A DNA stretch of 64,000 bases from Mytilus californianus (Eukaryota > Mollusca > Bivalvia > Mytilida > Mytilidae): positions 70,402,100 to 70,466,099 of the forward strand of contig NW_026262712.1 of assembly GCF_021869535.1 (NCBI RefSeq), written 5' to 3'. Shown in pieces: positions 10,243 to 21,703 of this stretch (the stretch's first letter is position 1; each line of letters begins with the position of its first letter). Position numbers and translations under genes: made by a program. The notes below the pieces were generated by a model, which did no database searches, was not told the origin of the DNA, and was given only the letters and a program-made list of their open reading frames with translations.

Positions 10243-13200
10243 TCAGCGATTAAAAAATGTGGAGGAAATGTGGTCTCTGACACCTCTTCCGTCCTGATCA
10301 CCAAAGAAACGTTCCCCAAGATCTCCATCATTGTCTATCACTACTCCATCATCTTCAATGTCTGGTTCATTTAATAAGATGCAAATATTGTGAAGAATAG
10401 CACAAGCAATGATGATTTTGCATGCTTTGCTTGGTGTCATTCTTATCTGAAAACAAAGAGTGAAAGTAATGTAGAATTATTGCCTTTTTTTCACAATAGC
10501 ATGTTAATTTGGTCTTAAAAGTTAGAACTTAAACAAGAGTGCACACGCTGAAATGACTCACCTTCTTTACTTATCCTTGCTATTAGGCCACACCTAAAAA
10601 TATTTTGGTTTGCCCAAATCCTACCCAAAGATAGAGACAGTGGGTGGGTAGGTAGGTAGGCATTTTCTTTTTTTTTCGGCAAAGAGAAATTGAAGTGTCA
10701 GATTTTGTTTAGTCTTCATGCCTATCTGATTAAAAAAAAACTTTTTCACATCAAGACAATAAAAGATTTTGAGTAGGCAGATATTTTCTGGGTAGGTAGG
10801 GTTAGGGCAAACAAACATATTCTTTTTTATGGCCTTATGTTGATAGTCCTAAATATAAAGCTTTACTACAACTATCACATAAACTTAACATGATACAAGA
10901 AAATGAGGTCAAGGTCATATAAACCAAACAAGAAATACATGTACACCTAACAATTATTCAATACACTAAATATAGTTGACCTATTACTTATAGTTTATAA
11001 GAAACAGACTTAACCAATAAAACTAAACATTGACCAATGAACCATGGAAATGAGGTCAATGTCAGATGAACCATGCCAAGCAGACAAGTACAGGTAATGA
11101 TTCTTCCATACAACAAATATAGTTGACATATTGCTTATAGTTTAAGAAAAACAGACCACAACACAAAAACTTAACTTTGACCACTGAACCATGAAAATGA
11201 GATCAAGGTCAGATGACACCTGCAGGCTAGACATCTACACCTAACAATCATTCCATACACCAAAATCAAACAAAATTTAATTTTTTGATCCTTTGCATGG
11301 ATCTCGACATTCCCAATTTTGCTCCAAATCCAAAATCTGAAACCAGAGTTAAGATTCTGCACACCTAATATATTCAATAATTTTTGTAAAAATCAAACAC
11401 AACATTTAATTTGGACCCTGATTTGTACCAACTTGAAAACTGGGTACAAAACCAAAAATATAAATTTATGTATAGATTCAGGATATCAAAGAACCCAAAC
11501 AATCCAATTTTTGTTAAAATCAAAACTTAGTTTAATTTTGGACCCTATGGACCTCAAAGTGAACCAATTTGAAAACAGGTCCAAAATTAAAAATCTAAAT
11601 ACATGTTTAGATTCAGCATATCAAAGAACCCAATCAATCCAATTTTTGTAAAATGAAACAAAAAAAAAGTTTAATTTTGGACCCTTTGGATTTTGTATTA
11701 TATGGACTAATTTGAAAACAGGGCCCAATATAAAAATATTAATACACAGATACATTCAGCATATAGATCGAACCACAAAAAAATCAGTTTCTGATGAAAT
11801 TGAACAAAGTTTAATTTTGGACCTCAATGTGGACCAATTTCAAAATATCCGAATCAATAACGCGATAAGAACCCCAACAAAAGATGAAAGTTCTTTTTTT
11901 TAATCAACTGCATTTTTTAGGGAGCTACCATTTGATTTGTATGGGGGGGGGGGGGGAGGGGGCTAGGATGAAAAATTTTGTCCTGCCTATTTATTTTTCC
12001 CTCTATTCAGTCCTGCCTTTTCATTTTCACTCTATTCGGTCCTGCTTTTTTTTATTAGTTTATCCTGACTTTTTTTACCTAAATTGTCATCCTGCCTTTT
12101 TTTTTTGCAAAGTGTCTCATCCTGCCTTTTTTTTTACTCAAAACTCCTGTCCTGTCCTGTCCCCCCCCTCAAAAATCAAATGGTAGCTCCCTTATGTTCT
12201 ATGACACTGATCATTTGCATAAAGAATTGATTTTTTTTATCCTTTACCTCTGAGTGTAATATATGGAACCGTCTCTTCAGCCTCCCAAATGTTCTCTCAA
12301 TCACACTTCTTGTTGAACAGTGGCATCTGTTGTACTTTTTCTGATGATCTTGTACAGGATTCTGGTATGGGGTCATCAAAAATGGACGACAAGGATAACC
12401 ACTATCCCCAAGCAGTACACCATTTGCCCATCCACCATTTTGTTCCATGTAGGTACACACCTATACATAAAGGTTTATATTTCATTTACATCATATATTT
12501 GGTTAAAACTACCATTTGTATAATTCAAATGTATATATTAAGCTTTACGGAGGAGTTACACTGTTTACCTTAAATAATATTGAGCAAGACTATTTTTTTT
12601 CAGTTATTGTATCTCAATATTTTTTTAACATAGCCCCCACTTAAAACTAAAAGGTTGCTTCTTTATATATGGAATAATAGATTTTTTAACATATAAATCC
12701 TTTACTAAAGATATGGAAATACAATTGCAATCTAATATGTATAATGTATTAGCCTTTCTTTCATTAATCCAAATTTTATTATGCTAAAATGATTAATTAT
12801 ATGTAAATGTGAAATGATAAATTCATTATTTTGAAATGAAATTCAAATGTCCTCAGATTGGTATTTTTACACCTTTATCAGTGTAATGACAAAAAAGGGA
12901 AAAAAAATATTTATGATGACAGGCAATAAAAATAGGGGGTTTATGTCCAAGAAGAAGATTTTGACTTCCCGCAGTGGTAACCAATCCAAGATAAGAGATT
13001 TTGAATATGTATTGAGAAAATAAGAAGTCTTCCTACTGTTAACATATAGTGCTTGAAAGGGAATATGACTAATAAAAGATGACCAACATGGCTATAAAAT
13101 ACATACTTGTGAAGTCCTGAATATGTGGGAATCATGACTGCTACCTGGCCAGTTTGCATTTATGTTTGTGAATTTACCTGCAAAATATAGAATATTATAT

Positions 13201-14892
13201 ATAATGCAAAGAAGAAATGTTGTAATAGCATAAACAGAATTATATGTAACAAATTATCTTTTATTAATTATTATATTTTTCTAATTAAGACATGTAAGAG
13301 GTGTAGCAAGAGTTTCAAAGAGAGGATTATTTGGGATCATGCAACAGTGGACCAAAAAATAAAATTTATTTGAATCCATTTATCTAAAAGTATTGTAATG
13401 GTAATCTTGAAAGGGGGTGTCCAAACATTTCCAACTACAAGTGTATAATTGCTTTAAATTTCAGAAAACACAATGAATAACCATGATAACTCAGATGTAC
13501 AATGCATGTAAAGACTCACAAATTATGACTCAATTATATTGTTTCAAACTAGGAAAACATGATATTAATAATCAAATCAATTGTGCTAATGCATCTTAAT
13601 TTTTTTATAGTTGATCCACATCAGAGCAATATTAAAATTATAAATTGTACTGTAGGTTAACCTAGGTTAATCTTTCTTTCTTTTGGATTAAAAGGGAAAA
13701 TTTAAGAAATGTATCTGAAACAGCAGTGGCGGATCTGTGGTGGGGTTCCAGGAAACCCCCTTTTTAGGACTATCAGTGCATTTGAATGGGGACATATGGT
13801 TGGAACTCCCCTTTGTCCTAGGTTGGGACCCCCCCCCCCCCCCTTTTGAAAATGGCTGGGCCCCTGAACAGAATCTTTTTCTCATTGACGAAAAAATGAC
13901 AAATAACTTCTTTTAATATTTGACTAACCAATATTTTAATTTACCTGTAATAGGTAAACCATATAAAATCCTACTTTTATGTCCTAGATGAAGGTTTACA
14001 CTAGAGTGAAAGTGAAAGTAATTACTATGTGAGAAACAGACTATAGGGGTCCCAGTCATACAAAAAAGTTGAAACCAGTTTATTATGTTATGAAGGTCAA
14101 TGTCATATTAGATAAGAAAGAAATGTTTTACCTCTGGCATCACAAACAGCCTGCACATTGACAGAATGTACCCCTTTCCTATTCACGAATGATGGTTCAT
14201 CTTCTGATGGAGCCTGGATACGGATGTGTGTCCCATCTATTGCCCCTAGCACATTTGGGAAACCACTTAGACGGTAAAAGTCTCCTCTTGTTTCATCAAC
14301 ATTTCTCGGCCACTTGATAAACTCGTCCCGTTTGTCACATAATGAATTCAAAACATCAGACACAATACGTGAGACAGTTCCCTTGTGCAAACCTGTAAAC
14401 AGACCAAAAACAACAACATACAATTTTGGAGATCGATAAAGTACAAAAATAAAATGTGTATTTACCGTTTGATTATATATTATTTTAATAGAAAATCAAC
14501 AAATTGAAAGTATCACTCAAAAATCAACCAAAGATAAATATAGCAGTCGATTAACACCACATTGGCAATGTTTACTTAATTTTAAATGACATATGATAAA
14601 TATATAATGAAATCTTACCTATTGTGTCTCCAACTACTTGCAAGAAACTGCCTGTGGCTAAAAATCTCATGGTTACCATGACTTGCTGTGGCACAGTGAG
14701 GGCATGGTTTCTCTTTGTTTTTCTTGATACATCATTGCTAACTAGGTTGGAAATGAACATAATTCCTTCTCTACCAAATCTGTACCTTTCTCTTAATTCA
14801 TCATTGGACAAATTCAAAGAAAGGTCATCTTTGAGGCGAAAATGCCTTTCTTTTCTCTGAGGTGGAACAGGTACTTGCATGAAGGCGGCCAT
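10243..14892 (-). CDS. HARBI1-like DDE transposase, five exons
   Basis: This is the transposase of the Harbinger element (DDE_Tnp_4 type). Minus-strand exons: 14892-14619, 14392-14132, 13177-13107, 12460-12248 and 10446-10243. All introns are GT-AG, phases agree at every junction, and the product is 340 residues, close to the usual HARBI1 length. The start is the ATG at 14892 ([11 protein letters not shown]). Residues about 65-105 form a helix-turn-helix ([18 protein letters not shown] to [12 protein letters not shown]). The catalytic triad is visible: D144 in [10 protein letters not shown]221 in LLGDSGYP and E257 in [15 protein letters not shown]. Exon 3 gives the family block ending [12 protein letters not shown]. 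The C-terminus keeps [17 protein letters not shown] and an acidic tail. No stop or frameshift is visible in the spliced frame. The 1.8 kb last intron is filled with repeats. Confidence 0.93.
10586..10834. mobile_element. 249-bp TIR element (MITE) with TTA target duplication
   Basis: The left end is ggccacacctaaaaat, and ggtttgcccaaatcctaccc follows. The right end, complemented, is ggccataaaaaag, followed by gtttgccctaaccctaccta. TTA flanks both ends (10583-10585 and 10835-10837). The interior has runs of gtaggtaggtagg. The length, inverted ends and TTA duplication fit a non-autonomous PIF/Harbinger-type MITE. It sits in the last intron of the transposase gene. Confidence 0.75.
10855..11270. 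repeat. 147-bp tandem repeat, three copies
   Basis: The marker aaatgaggtcaaggtca (variants aaatgaggtcaatgtca and aaatgagatcaaggtca) occurs at 10901, 11048 and 11195, a spacing of exactly 147 bp. Each unit also has gaccaatgaaccatg, cacctaacaatcattc and atagttgacctattgctta-type segments. I recognise this as a repeat type that is frequent in bivalve genomes. It lies within the last transposase intron. Confidence 0.85.
11270..11880. repeat. About 126-140-bp tandem repeat, five units
   Basis: The marker tttaattttggaccc occurs at about 11277, 11405, 11531, 11670 and 11810. Units carry ccaatttgaaaacagg, tagattcagcatatcaaaga and acccaatcaatccaattttt. The open frame across 11319-11651 arises from the repeat and is not a gene. 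It is adjacent to the 147-bp array, and both fill the same intron. Confidence 0.85.
11920..12191. mobile_element. 272-bp TIR element (MITE) with TTA target duplication
   Basis: The left end GGGAGCTACCATTTGAT is repeated in inverted form at the right end (atcaaatggtagctccc). TTA flanks both sides (11917-11919 and 12192-12194). The interior has a long G run, a C run and repeated tcctgcctttt segments. The 3-bp TTA duplication fits a PIF/Harbinger-type MITE. It lies 54 bp from the splice donor of transposase exon 4, apparently without breaking it. Confidence 0.85.
12500..13100. other. Transposase intron 3, no further feature
   Basis: This is AT-rich intron sequence between the exon starting at 12460 and the exon ending at 13107. 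I see no extra coding block or repeat in it. Confidence 0.5.
13724..13866. mobile_element. 143-bp short TIR element with AACAG flanks
   Basis: It starts cagtggcggatctg and ends ggctgggcccctg, with imperfectly inverted ends. The interior has gtgcatttgaatggggacat and a run of 15 C. AACAG occurs immediately on both sides (13719-13723 and 13867-13871), which I read as the target duplication. It resembles a very abundant small repeat of bivalves and is related to 7837-7915. Confidence 0.65.
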
Positions 14893-14904
14893 ATTTAACA
14901 ATAA

Positions 14905-15074
14905 CTTAGATATTTAATCGACCTCCCAGAAGTTGTTAAAGTTAACGACTCTTTAACATTACATTTGTCGTTAAATTTTTTGAACAACAGTTAACAAATT
15001 TGTTAAATTTAACGACTCTCTAACGACACTTTAACGACTGCGTTAGCTTAACGACACTTTTGAACAACCGGGCC
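14905..15074 (-). repeat. Right terminal inverted repeat and subterminal motif cluster
   Basis: Mirror of the left end. The last 28 bp are the exact complement of the left terminus. Inside them lie repeated aacgactctttaac, gtcgttaaatt, ttaacgactctctaacgac and tttaacgactgcg. The cluster starts about 10 bp upstream of the transposase start codon, so the terminal region probably also holds the promoter of that gene. Confidence 0.75.
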
Positions 15075-15270
15075 CAGACCTTTACATTTTGTAGTAGACA
15101 TTTTATAGTAAACGGTAAAAATATACATTTTCTGAGAGAATTTATAGATCATTTTATTTCTTTGAAAGATTTGCTGATGCCCTGATGATTTAATCAACCG
15201 TTATGGATCAACATGAATATGATCCATTTTTTTGTAGCAACAGTACCGTCCTACCTTTACGAATTGTTTG
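15075..15270. repeat. Tandem duplication unit 2, right part after the insertion
   Basis: It starts with the CAG target duplication and continues acctttacattttgtagtag, matching unit 1 from 5742 onward up to cctttacgaattgtt. It completes the interrupted second unit. Confidence 0.85.
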
Positions 15271-15619
15271 CGTCAATAGTCATGACAACTCCTACGTAAA
15301 TATAAATACCCTGAAGCAGTCTGTGATTCCAATCACATGTCGTTCTACATATACTTGTACACAAACACATAACATATTAATAAAACAAAAAGCACAAATC
15401 CTGAGCATTGAGCCTTCAAATATTAATTTTTAGTTTTGTTACTGATTTAATTTAATGCATATCATTTTGTGCTATGCTTTGTTTTGAACTGACATTCAAC
15501 ATTTCGAAATTTTCTTATGTCAACAAGTTGTAATGCGAAAACATTTACTATTAAACTACCAACGATAAAAAGCAGTAGATGATAATATTTTGTATGGTCC
15601 TGAATAAATTTAGTTATTC

Positions 15620-17000
15620 TAATCTAAAAAAAAATAATTCAAAATTTACATATATGGTTCATACTTGTTTCGACAATTACTTCAAATATTAGAAAATATA
15701 AATGTCAAAAAATATAAATGATAATTTAATTGATTAAGAATCGGAACTTCGTACAAAATCAGAAAAAAACACATCATTTTGCATATTTTAAGATTCTTAA
15801 AGGGTCATTAGCTATGATTTAAACAAAAATTTAGAATACGACTATTTTTTTTCAGTATAAATAAAAGCAGAATTTTGAAGAAAGAAAAATCTTTATATGC
15901 AGTCATTTTGGCCCAAGTTTGTCAAAATAAGCTAAGAAATTACGCTGATGGATTGTTGACTTGCTCATGTGATCTTCAATTAAATATCCTTAGTAAGGGA
16001 TCGGTTACGCATGCACTAGGGTATGTTTATATCGGGTTATATGAGCGTCGGCAGTCTTCTGAGGTCATCACGATGATTAATTAGGTGGTGTCTTAGACTA
16101 AGATACACGAAATGTTTATACATATCATCGAGTCATGCGTTGTTAATTGTTTATTTAGACTTTTTGTAAGTTGGATATAGTATTCTATAAATCAAATATG
16201 AGAATTTGAGTCAAATCGGTGAACATGAATTTGACAGCTAATGATTCATTAAAGTCATTAGGTTATATGATCCTGTTGTCGATTATTCTTACATTGAATG
16301 CCTATATCAAATGCACCATACAATTATTCTAAGTGTCACAATAATTAAATGCAGCTTTCATTGGAACAGTATATCCAAAACTAAAGAAGTTAAAACGATA
16401 CATTCGTGATGGAAAAATAACATATACTTTGGAAGGTTGTATAGTCAATGTAATTGTATTTCCTTTAACCATAATACCATGAACTGCATAATACCACATT
16501 TTTTATTTGACATTTTCATGACTTGTGGTTACAAAATATAAGGATAAGAATGTTTATAAAAATATCCGGAATCATGTCACTGGCTGACTTGTTTATCAAT
16601 ATTATATATGTTAAGCTTTTGCTATCAACTACAATATCAGCAATCTTTGTGTAAATTAAGCATTGGACAAAATTCTACAACTTCCATACAGTCGAGTCGA
16701 CAATATCCTTTATTTGTTTCTGTTCTATTTAGGGTTAGTTGTAATGGTTCAAAATTCCTAATGTATTTGGTTTCTTAAGCTTTTGGCCTCGAGCTGATGA
16801 AGAATTGTTATGAATATGTCATGCTTCTTGATACTCTATATTGTAAACTTCATCAAATCGCTACTAAGATTTCTTAGATTGATTTTTTCTTACAAAGACT
16901 ACAATGCGCTTCAAGTTATTCTCAATAATGAATATCAGTTTTAAGTGCTACTTTTTTTCTAGACTTTTATATTTAATTGTAATCTATCAACAGTAAACTT
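15620..17000. repeat. Right copy of an old segmental duplication
   Basis: Counterpart of 4480-5940 in the same orientation and block order, heavily diverged. No open frame in it shows a recognisable domain. The 69-codon frame at 15875-16084 is unexplained and not supported as a gene. Confidence 0.5.
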
Positions 17001-18710
17001 TCTGAGAAGACTCCTGAATTAAGTGTTGTCATTCATTTTCAAGCTAACTGGTAATTCTGTTAGTTTTTTGTACGTTTTTTTGACAAGTTGGTATTTATAG
17101 AACAAATGATGGGATAAAAAATTGGAATTTTTGCTCCTTAAATAAATTTTTATTTTACCACGTCCAAAAAGATTGAAACAAGTCTAGCTATCTGGATTGG
17201 CTTATTTTGTGTTTTTTTTTTGGTCCCCTATGGTGTTAAGAAAGACGTTTGTTAGGCATCGAACAGTTATCTTTTGTCGGAGGTGGGGTTGGACGCATGT
17301 TGCTAAATCCTGTGTAACAAAAAGATATGCTTACAAATCACCAAATTAAGACACTGATTTTATCTTTTGTTGGAAAATGAATGTAAACATGTGCAGCAAA
17401 TATATAGAACATAATTATTGAAGAAACATTCCCATGCACATTTGATTTGATATATATTTGTTCCAATAAAGCATCTTATGCATATACAACGAAGTTGATA
17501 AAGATGAAATGTGTTATCAATTTTTAGAACCTTCCCTAATGCCTGAAATTGTTAAAAGAAATTTGTTTGTCGTAATAGTAGATTCATTAAAAACTCTTAA
17601 GGGTTTGGCTATTTCGAATATGTTAGGTTTCAAGAATTTTGAACTGAAAATCATCACAGTAATTACATATACAATATTGTATTCATTAGATTGGGGTTTA
17701 CTTCATATCAGGACAATACGATAACTACTATTCCCAGAAAAAAATTATAGTCTCATTGACTTGTTTAAAACCAAAAACGTTTTTTTGACAAACAGTAATC
17801 TAATTTAAAAAATAACAATATAATTATACTCATTTCTTTATCATTGTTTACTCTTGGAATAAGTTCGGTAGGCACCGGTTTCTGAAGGTTCATATATCGT
17901 CAGGAGTAAGAAAATTGTGAAGACGCATTTTCATAGAAAAATCTGAATGTTTAGCAAACACATCTTGTGACTTGGTTAATCTCCAAGATGGAAAGTGTTG
18001 AACATCTGTAAATTTAATATTGCCGATGTTCCCGAAACAGAAGTTAATGACCGCTGATAAACCAATTGAAAATGAATTAGAAAAGTTTTAAAAGTACATG
18101 TGATGTCATAAAAGGCACAATATACTTATTTTGCCTATGACACGTGTTCCATTTAACATATTTTTTTATTGTAATTACGTCCTCAAATGCTCATCATCAT
18201 TAACTTAGAAAAGGACATTTATGTTTTGGATGTTTGTGGCGCACTAAATCTAATTAATTGTACATACACGTATTTGTGTACATAAACCTGTCTTAATTGC
18301 ACATTAAAAGAATACCTCCATAAATAACAATGAGCTGGTAATGTTAAAAACGCACATTTGTGACACATTCAGCGTAGTTTCGAAAATGCATTTTAATTAA
18401 TTATATAGCATACAAAATACATGTATTTGATAATCTGTGCAACTTTCAGTTCTTATCTGAGTAACAGTTTGGGTAAAACACATAATATCTAGTCATAGTG
18501 CAATGTATCTTGCTCTTAGAAGTATTCAAAATTGGTGATAAAATATAATTTAGAATTGGTTATATGTATTTTATTCACAAACTCCTACTTTTCGAAGTTT
18601 TTGTCGTATTTGTATAACAAAAAAATAATTCTTGACCATTATAACTTATGAATTGAGATATTTCTGGAATACAGCAATGAACTACATACCCCGTCGACCA
18701 GCACCATCAT
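17000..18710. other. Non-coding stretch, nothing recognised
   Basis: AT-rich sequence without recognisable coding or repeat signatures. The 71-codon frame at 17509-17724 has no known motif. Confidence 0.4.
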
Positions 18711-18719
18711 TATTAGTAT

Positions 18720-18955
18720 AAGATAAGAAGATGTGGTTTGATTGCCAATGAGACAAAAGAGAGGCGAAAGATACCAAAGGGACATTCAAACTCATAAGTC
18801 GAAAATAAACTGACAACGTCATGGCTAAAAAAGAAAATGACCAACAGACAAACGACAGTACACAAAACGCAACATAGAAAACTAAAGACTGAGCAACACG
18901 AACCCCGCCAAAAACTGGGGCTAATCTCAGGTGCTCCGGAAGAAACCAAGGTACG
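18720..18955 (-). repeat. Dispersed repeat family R1, copy 1
   Basis: Contains ggcgaaagataccaaaggga, cattcaaactcataagtcga, aacgtcatggctaaaaaag, acacaaaacgcaacatagaa and ggtgctccgga. The same string of blocks occurs at 38152-38342, 50455-50635 and, more diverged, 42700-42905. It is open across about 78 codons on the minus strand, but that frame is not kept in the other copies. Confidence 0.8.
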
Positions 18956-19719
18956 GGAATGCTAACAACTATAAGAGACAGAAGGGCCTAAACAAAACTC
19001 AACAAAAACCATACCGTATAGTAAGATAAAAAGGCTTGTTGACATGTCGAAACGCGAAACAATACAAAATAGAAAATAAAAGATCTAATTTATGCTACAA
19101 CAAAAAACGAAAAACAAGTATGGCAACGTAAATAAAGACATCAACTGGATTACTGCTTAAACATGTTGTCGCTCAACCTTTTCTCTAACCAAATAGAGTT
19201 GTGTAACATCATAACGTCACTGAAAAAAATCAGTTTCAAAGGTTATGGATATATACGCACCGTAAGAAGGGTAATATGCACATCGCCTTTTAGAAAATGA
19301 AAATTAACAATTGGGAACAAAAAAATTATATCTTTGTCGTAAATTAGGTCTTTCAATCATTCCAGTAAAAATGTGTTTTGCTTTTAGTCTGAATCCCCCC
19401 CCCCCCTTTTTCAATTTCAATTTTAACCAAAGCGATGAAGTGACATTTTATAGGAGTTATCTGTCTTTCATTATTTTACTAGTGGGTAACGCATATTCCT
19501 TTAACGTAAGAATCGAAACTAGGCATGCATGACCACGGTCATTGCCAAAAAATATCTATGTCATTAATATATATTTTCCGGCTAAAATACAGATGATAAT
19601 TCTACTTTCGTTTTTAAACTGCCAAATATTCAAGTATGTCGATATTTATATTATTACTTTATGATTCAATAAATATTCTTGATTCTTAATTCCAAACCAA
19701 TTGCTCAATATTCAAACAT
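18956..19719. other. Non-coding stretch, nothing recognised
   Basis: No gene seen. A C run at about 19397-19407 is the only low-complexity feature. Confidence 0.4.
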
Positions 19720-20160
19720 TTTGTCGTGTACCCATCTTGTGTTATACACTAACACGCAAAGATTAATGACCTCCGACCATTTTGTATTAGACATCCTATA
19801 CACAGGTTAATTACCTCAAGTCATTGTGTTATACTCATCCTATACAATGGGGACATAAGGCCATTTTTAAAACTCAGGATGTTAAAGGGATGACCTAATG
19901 TTATTGTGTGATACATTAATATATAAATGGGTTACCCTAAAAAAAATGTTGCAAAGAAAAAAATTGTGTTATACTCATCATGTACAACAATGGGAAATGA
20001 ACACAAACTAAATGATATCATATAAACAGGAAGATGACTTCGGGTTTTTATGTTCTACATTATATTCTACATTAACTCGTAAAAGAGGGGGCGACCTCAT
20101 GCTTTTGTGATACACTCGTCATAAACAACAAAGGGAAATGAATTCAAACAAGTTCTGCAC
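19720..20160. repeat. Degenerate minisatellite
   Basis: The phrase ttgtgttatactcatcctat, with variants (tattagacatcctatacaca, gtgatacattaatatataaa, gtgatacactcgtcataaac), recurs about six times at irregular spacing of roughly 60-110 bp. Most units also carry gacctcatg-like and acaatgggaaatga-like blocks. This is an old tandem array that has decayed by indels. Confidence 0.55.
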
Positions 20161-20654
20161 ATGTATAACAACGGATTCATTTTTTTATACATGTTCTTTT
20201 CCCAGACAAGGGAGATGATCCTCGTGTTGTAAGAACCTTGATTTGTTCCTAATCGACTTACAAGATTTGAACATCGATAAACTACTGTCGCCTTAATTTA
20301 CATTAACATTAGTAATCCTAAAATAAACATTTTTAATACAAAAAATCACCTTTCTGAGCGTCAATATTGTAACAGTAAGTATAGACATACCTGGTTGGAA
20401 TAGTTATCGATTTTTATTGGATACAGGTCAACTTTTAACTTACCAAATGCTAATTGATTTGAAACTGCTAAACTACCTTATCATTCCGTATGTTTGTTTG
20501 CTTGAGTTTTTATGCCAGTTGTGTTGTTTGACTGTGATGAATGTTTACACAGTTTTTGCTGCTGGATCCCAATTTTTGTCACTTGAACCTATTATGTCTG
20601 TAATGTTTGCTCACCCAGTTTTGTCATTAGAACGGAAATAAACAACTGTAATAC

Positions 20655-20830
20655 AAATAGGAGGTTTAGCTCCCTATGAAACCAGATTTAACCCACCATT
20701 TTGTTTTTAAAATGACTGTACCAAGTCAGGAATATGACAGATAAATTCTAACGTTTGATTTTGACAGTTTTTATGGACTTCCCCTTTTTGAATTTTCCTT
20801 GGAGGTCTGTACTTTTTTAATGCGTATGTA
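20655..20830 (-). repeat. Dispersed repeat family R2, copy 1
   Basis: R2 is marked by ctgtaccaagtcaggaatat (or its complement), aaaccaggtttaaccc and gaattttccttggag. Other copies are at 22500-22590 (-), 22620-22900, 23160-23400, 23640-23880, 25240-25390, 26975-27150 (-) and 31210-31320. It appears to be part of an RT-element 3' region, because in the 484-bp array it is joined to a fragment encoding KFYGRHH. Confidence 0.7.
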
Positions 20831-21398
20831 TTGCAATATGAATAAATCAATGAAACAATAATAAAGCAAGTGCATGTATGGAACTAACAATAAAAAACTC
20901 AGACTCGGTTGAAGCTTTTTATTTCAAAGCTTTGCTCCACCCTTCCACGAACCCGAATTCAAATGGTCTTTCCCTATATGGATTGCTAAGGTGATGTTCT
21001 TATGTGACACATATTTTCGTATTACCCATTTGACAATAGCAGTTCTTATAATCATCAAGAATTTGTTCAAACAGTTACACTCATTCTATAACAGAGGACC
21101 TCTTAAATATTTCCCGTTAAAAAAAAAACCATTTGTAACGTAACGGTAGAATTGTCATGGGCATTTGGCCTGAAGAACACATTTCTATGACGTAGACATT
21201 TTCATTTGAAATGCCATGATACTTGGGTTAAATTACAACTATTCCGTCCGGACGTTAAGGGAATATGCTGGTTAAACCTTTAAACCGTAAGATGCATAGT
21301 CTTTTTTATTTGAGATAATTTGGCTATACCTTGGAAACTGAGGTCAAGGTTAAAGACATAGACACACAAAGTCTATAAAACACTACATATACTAAAGA

Positions 21399-21700
21399 CT
21401 AAGCATTATGACTCCCACAAATAACCGTAGGTGATACCAGGTTCTCTTGAAGGTTAAGCAGATCCTGCTCTACTGGCGGCACTCGTCGTGTCGATAATGG
21501 CAAGTAAAAATGCGATGATAGGCAGAACACGGTAATGTCGCAGTTGAGGAAAACGGACAGAATTGTGTATTCGACAATTAGAACATGTCCGTGGTCATCT
21601 ATGACATAATTTTCCAAAGCGGTGAACCAAATTATTTTGGTGTCTTTCGAATTGATGACTTCAGCTTTATTAATAGGAACCATTGGTTCAATAATTTCCT
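21399..21700 (-). repeat. RT-element tail fragment
   Basis: Contains gcagatcctgctctactggc and ggcactcgtcgtgt, the same opening as the fragment at 42895-43150 (gcagatcctgctcaactagc, ggcacccgtcgtgt). The 111-codon minus-strand frame runs through this and into the neighbouring TIR element, so it is not a gene. Confidence 0.6.
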
Positions 21701-21703
21701 CGT

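Larger units (their letters stand above)
6049..15074. mobile_element. PIF/Harbinger-type DNA transposon with both genes intact
   Basis: The element is 9,026 bp long. The ends are inverted copies: the left starts GGCCCGGTTGTTCAAAAGTG and continues TCGTTAAG, and the right end is its exact reverse complement over 28 bp. The next base differs and TAACG then matches again. A 3-bp CAG flanks both ends (6046-6048 and 15075-15077). Animal Harbingers commonly duplicate 3 bp and often carry two genes, a Myb-like protein and a DDE transposase. Both are present here, convergent, and each can be spliced into one uninterrupted frame. The element has swollen through repeats and small TIR elements in its introns, which is long for this superfamily. 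Both coding frames are intact, so recent or current activity is possible, but nothing here proves it. Confidence 0.93.

Noticed and set aside
10621..10818. 65-codon minus-strand open frame
   Set aside because: It lies wholly within the 249-bp MITE.
11319..11651. 110-codon open frame with repeated peptide-like units
   Set aside because: It follows the 126-140-bp tandem repeat, whose unit lengths are not all multiples of three. It is a by-product of the repeat.
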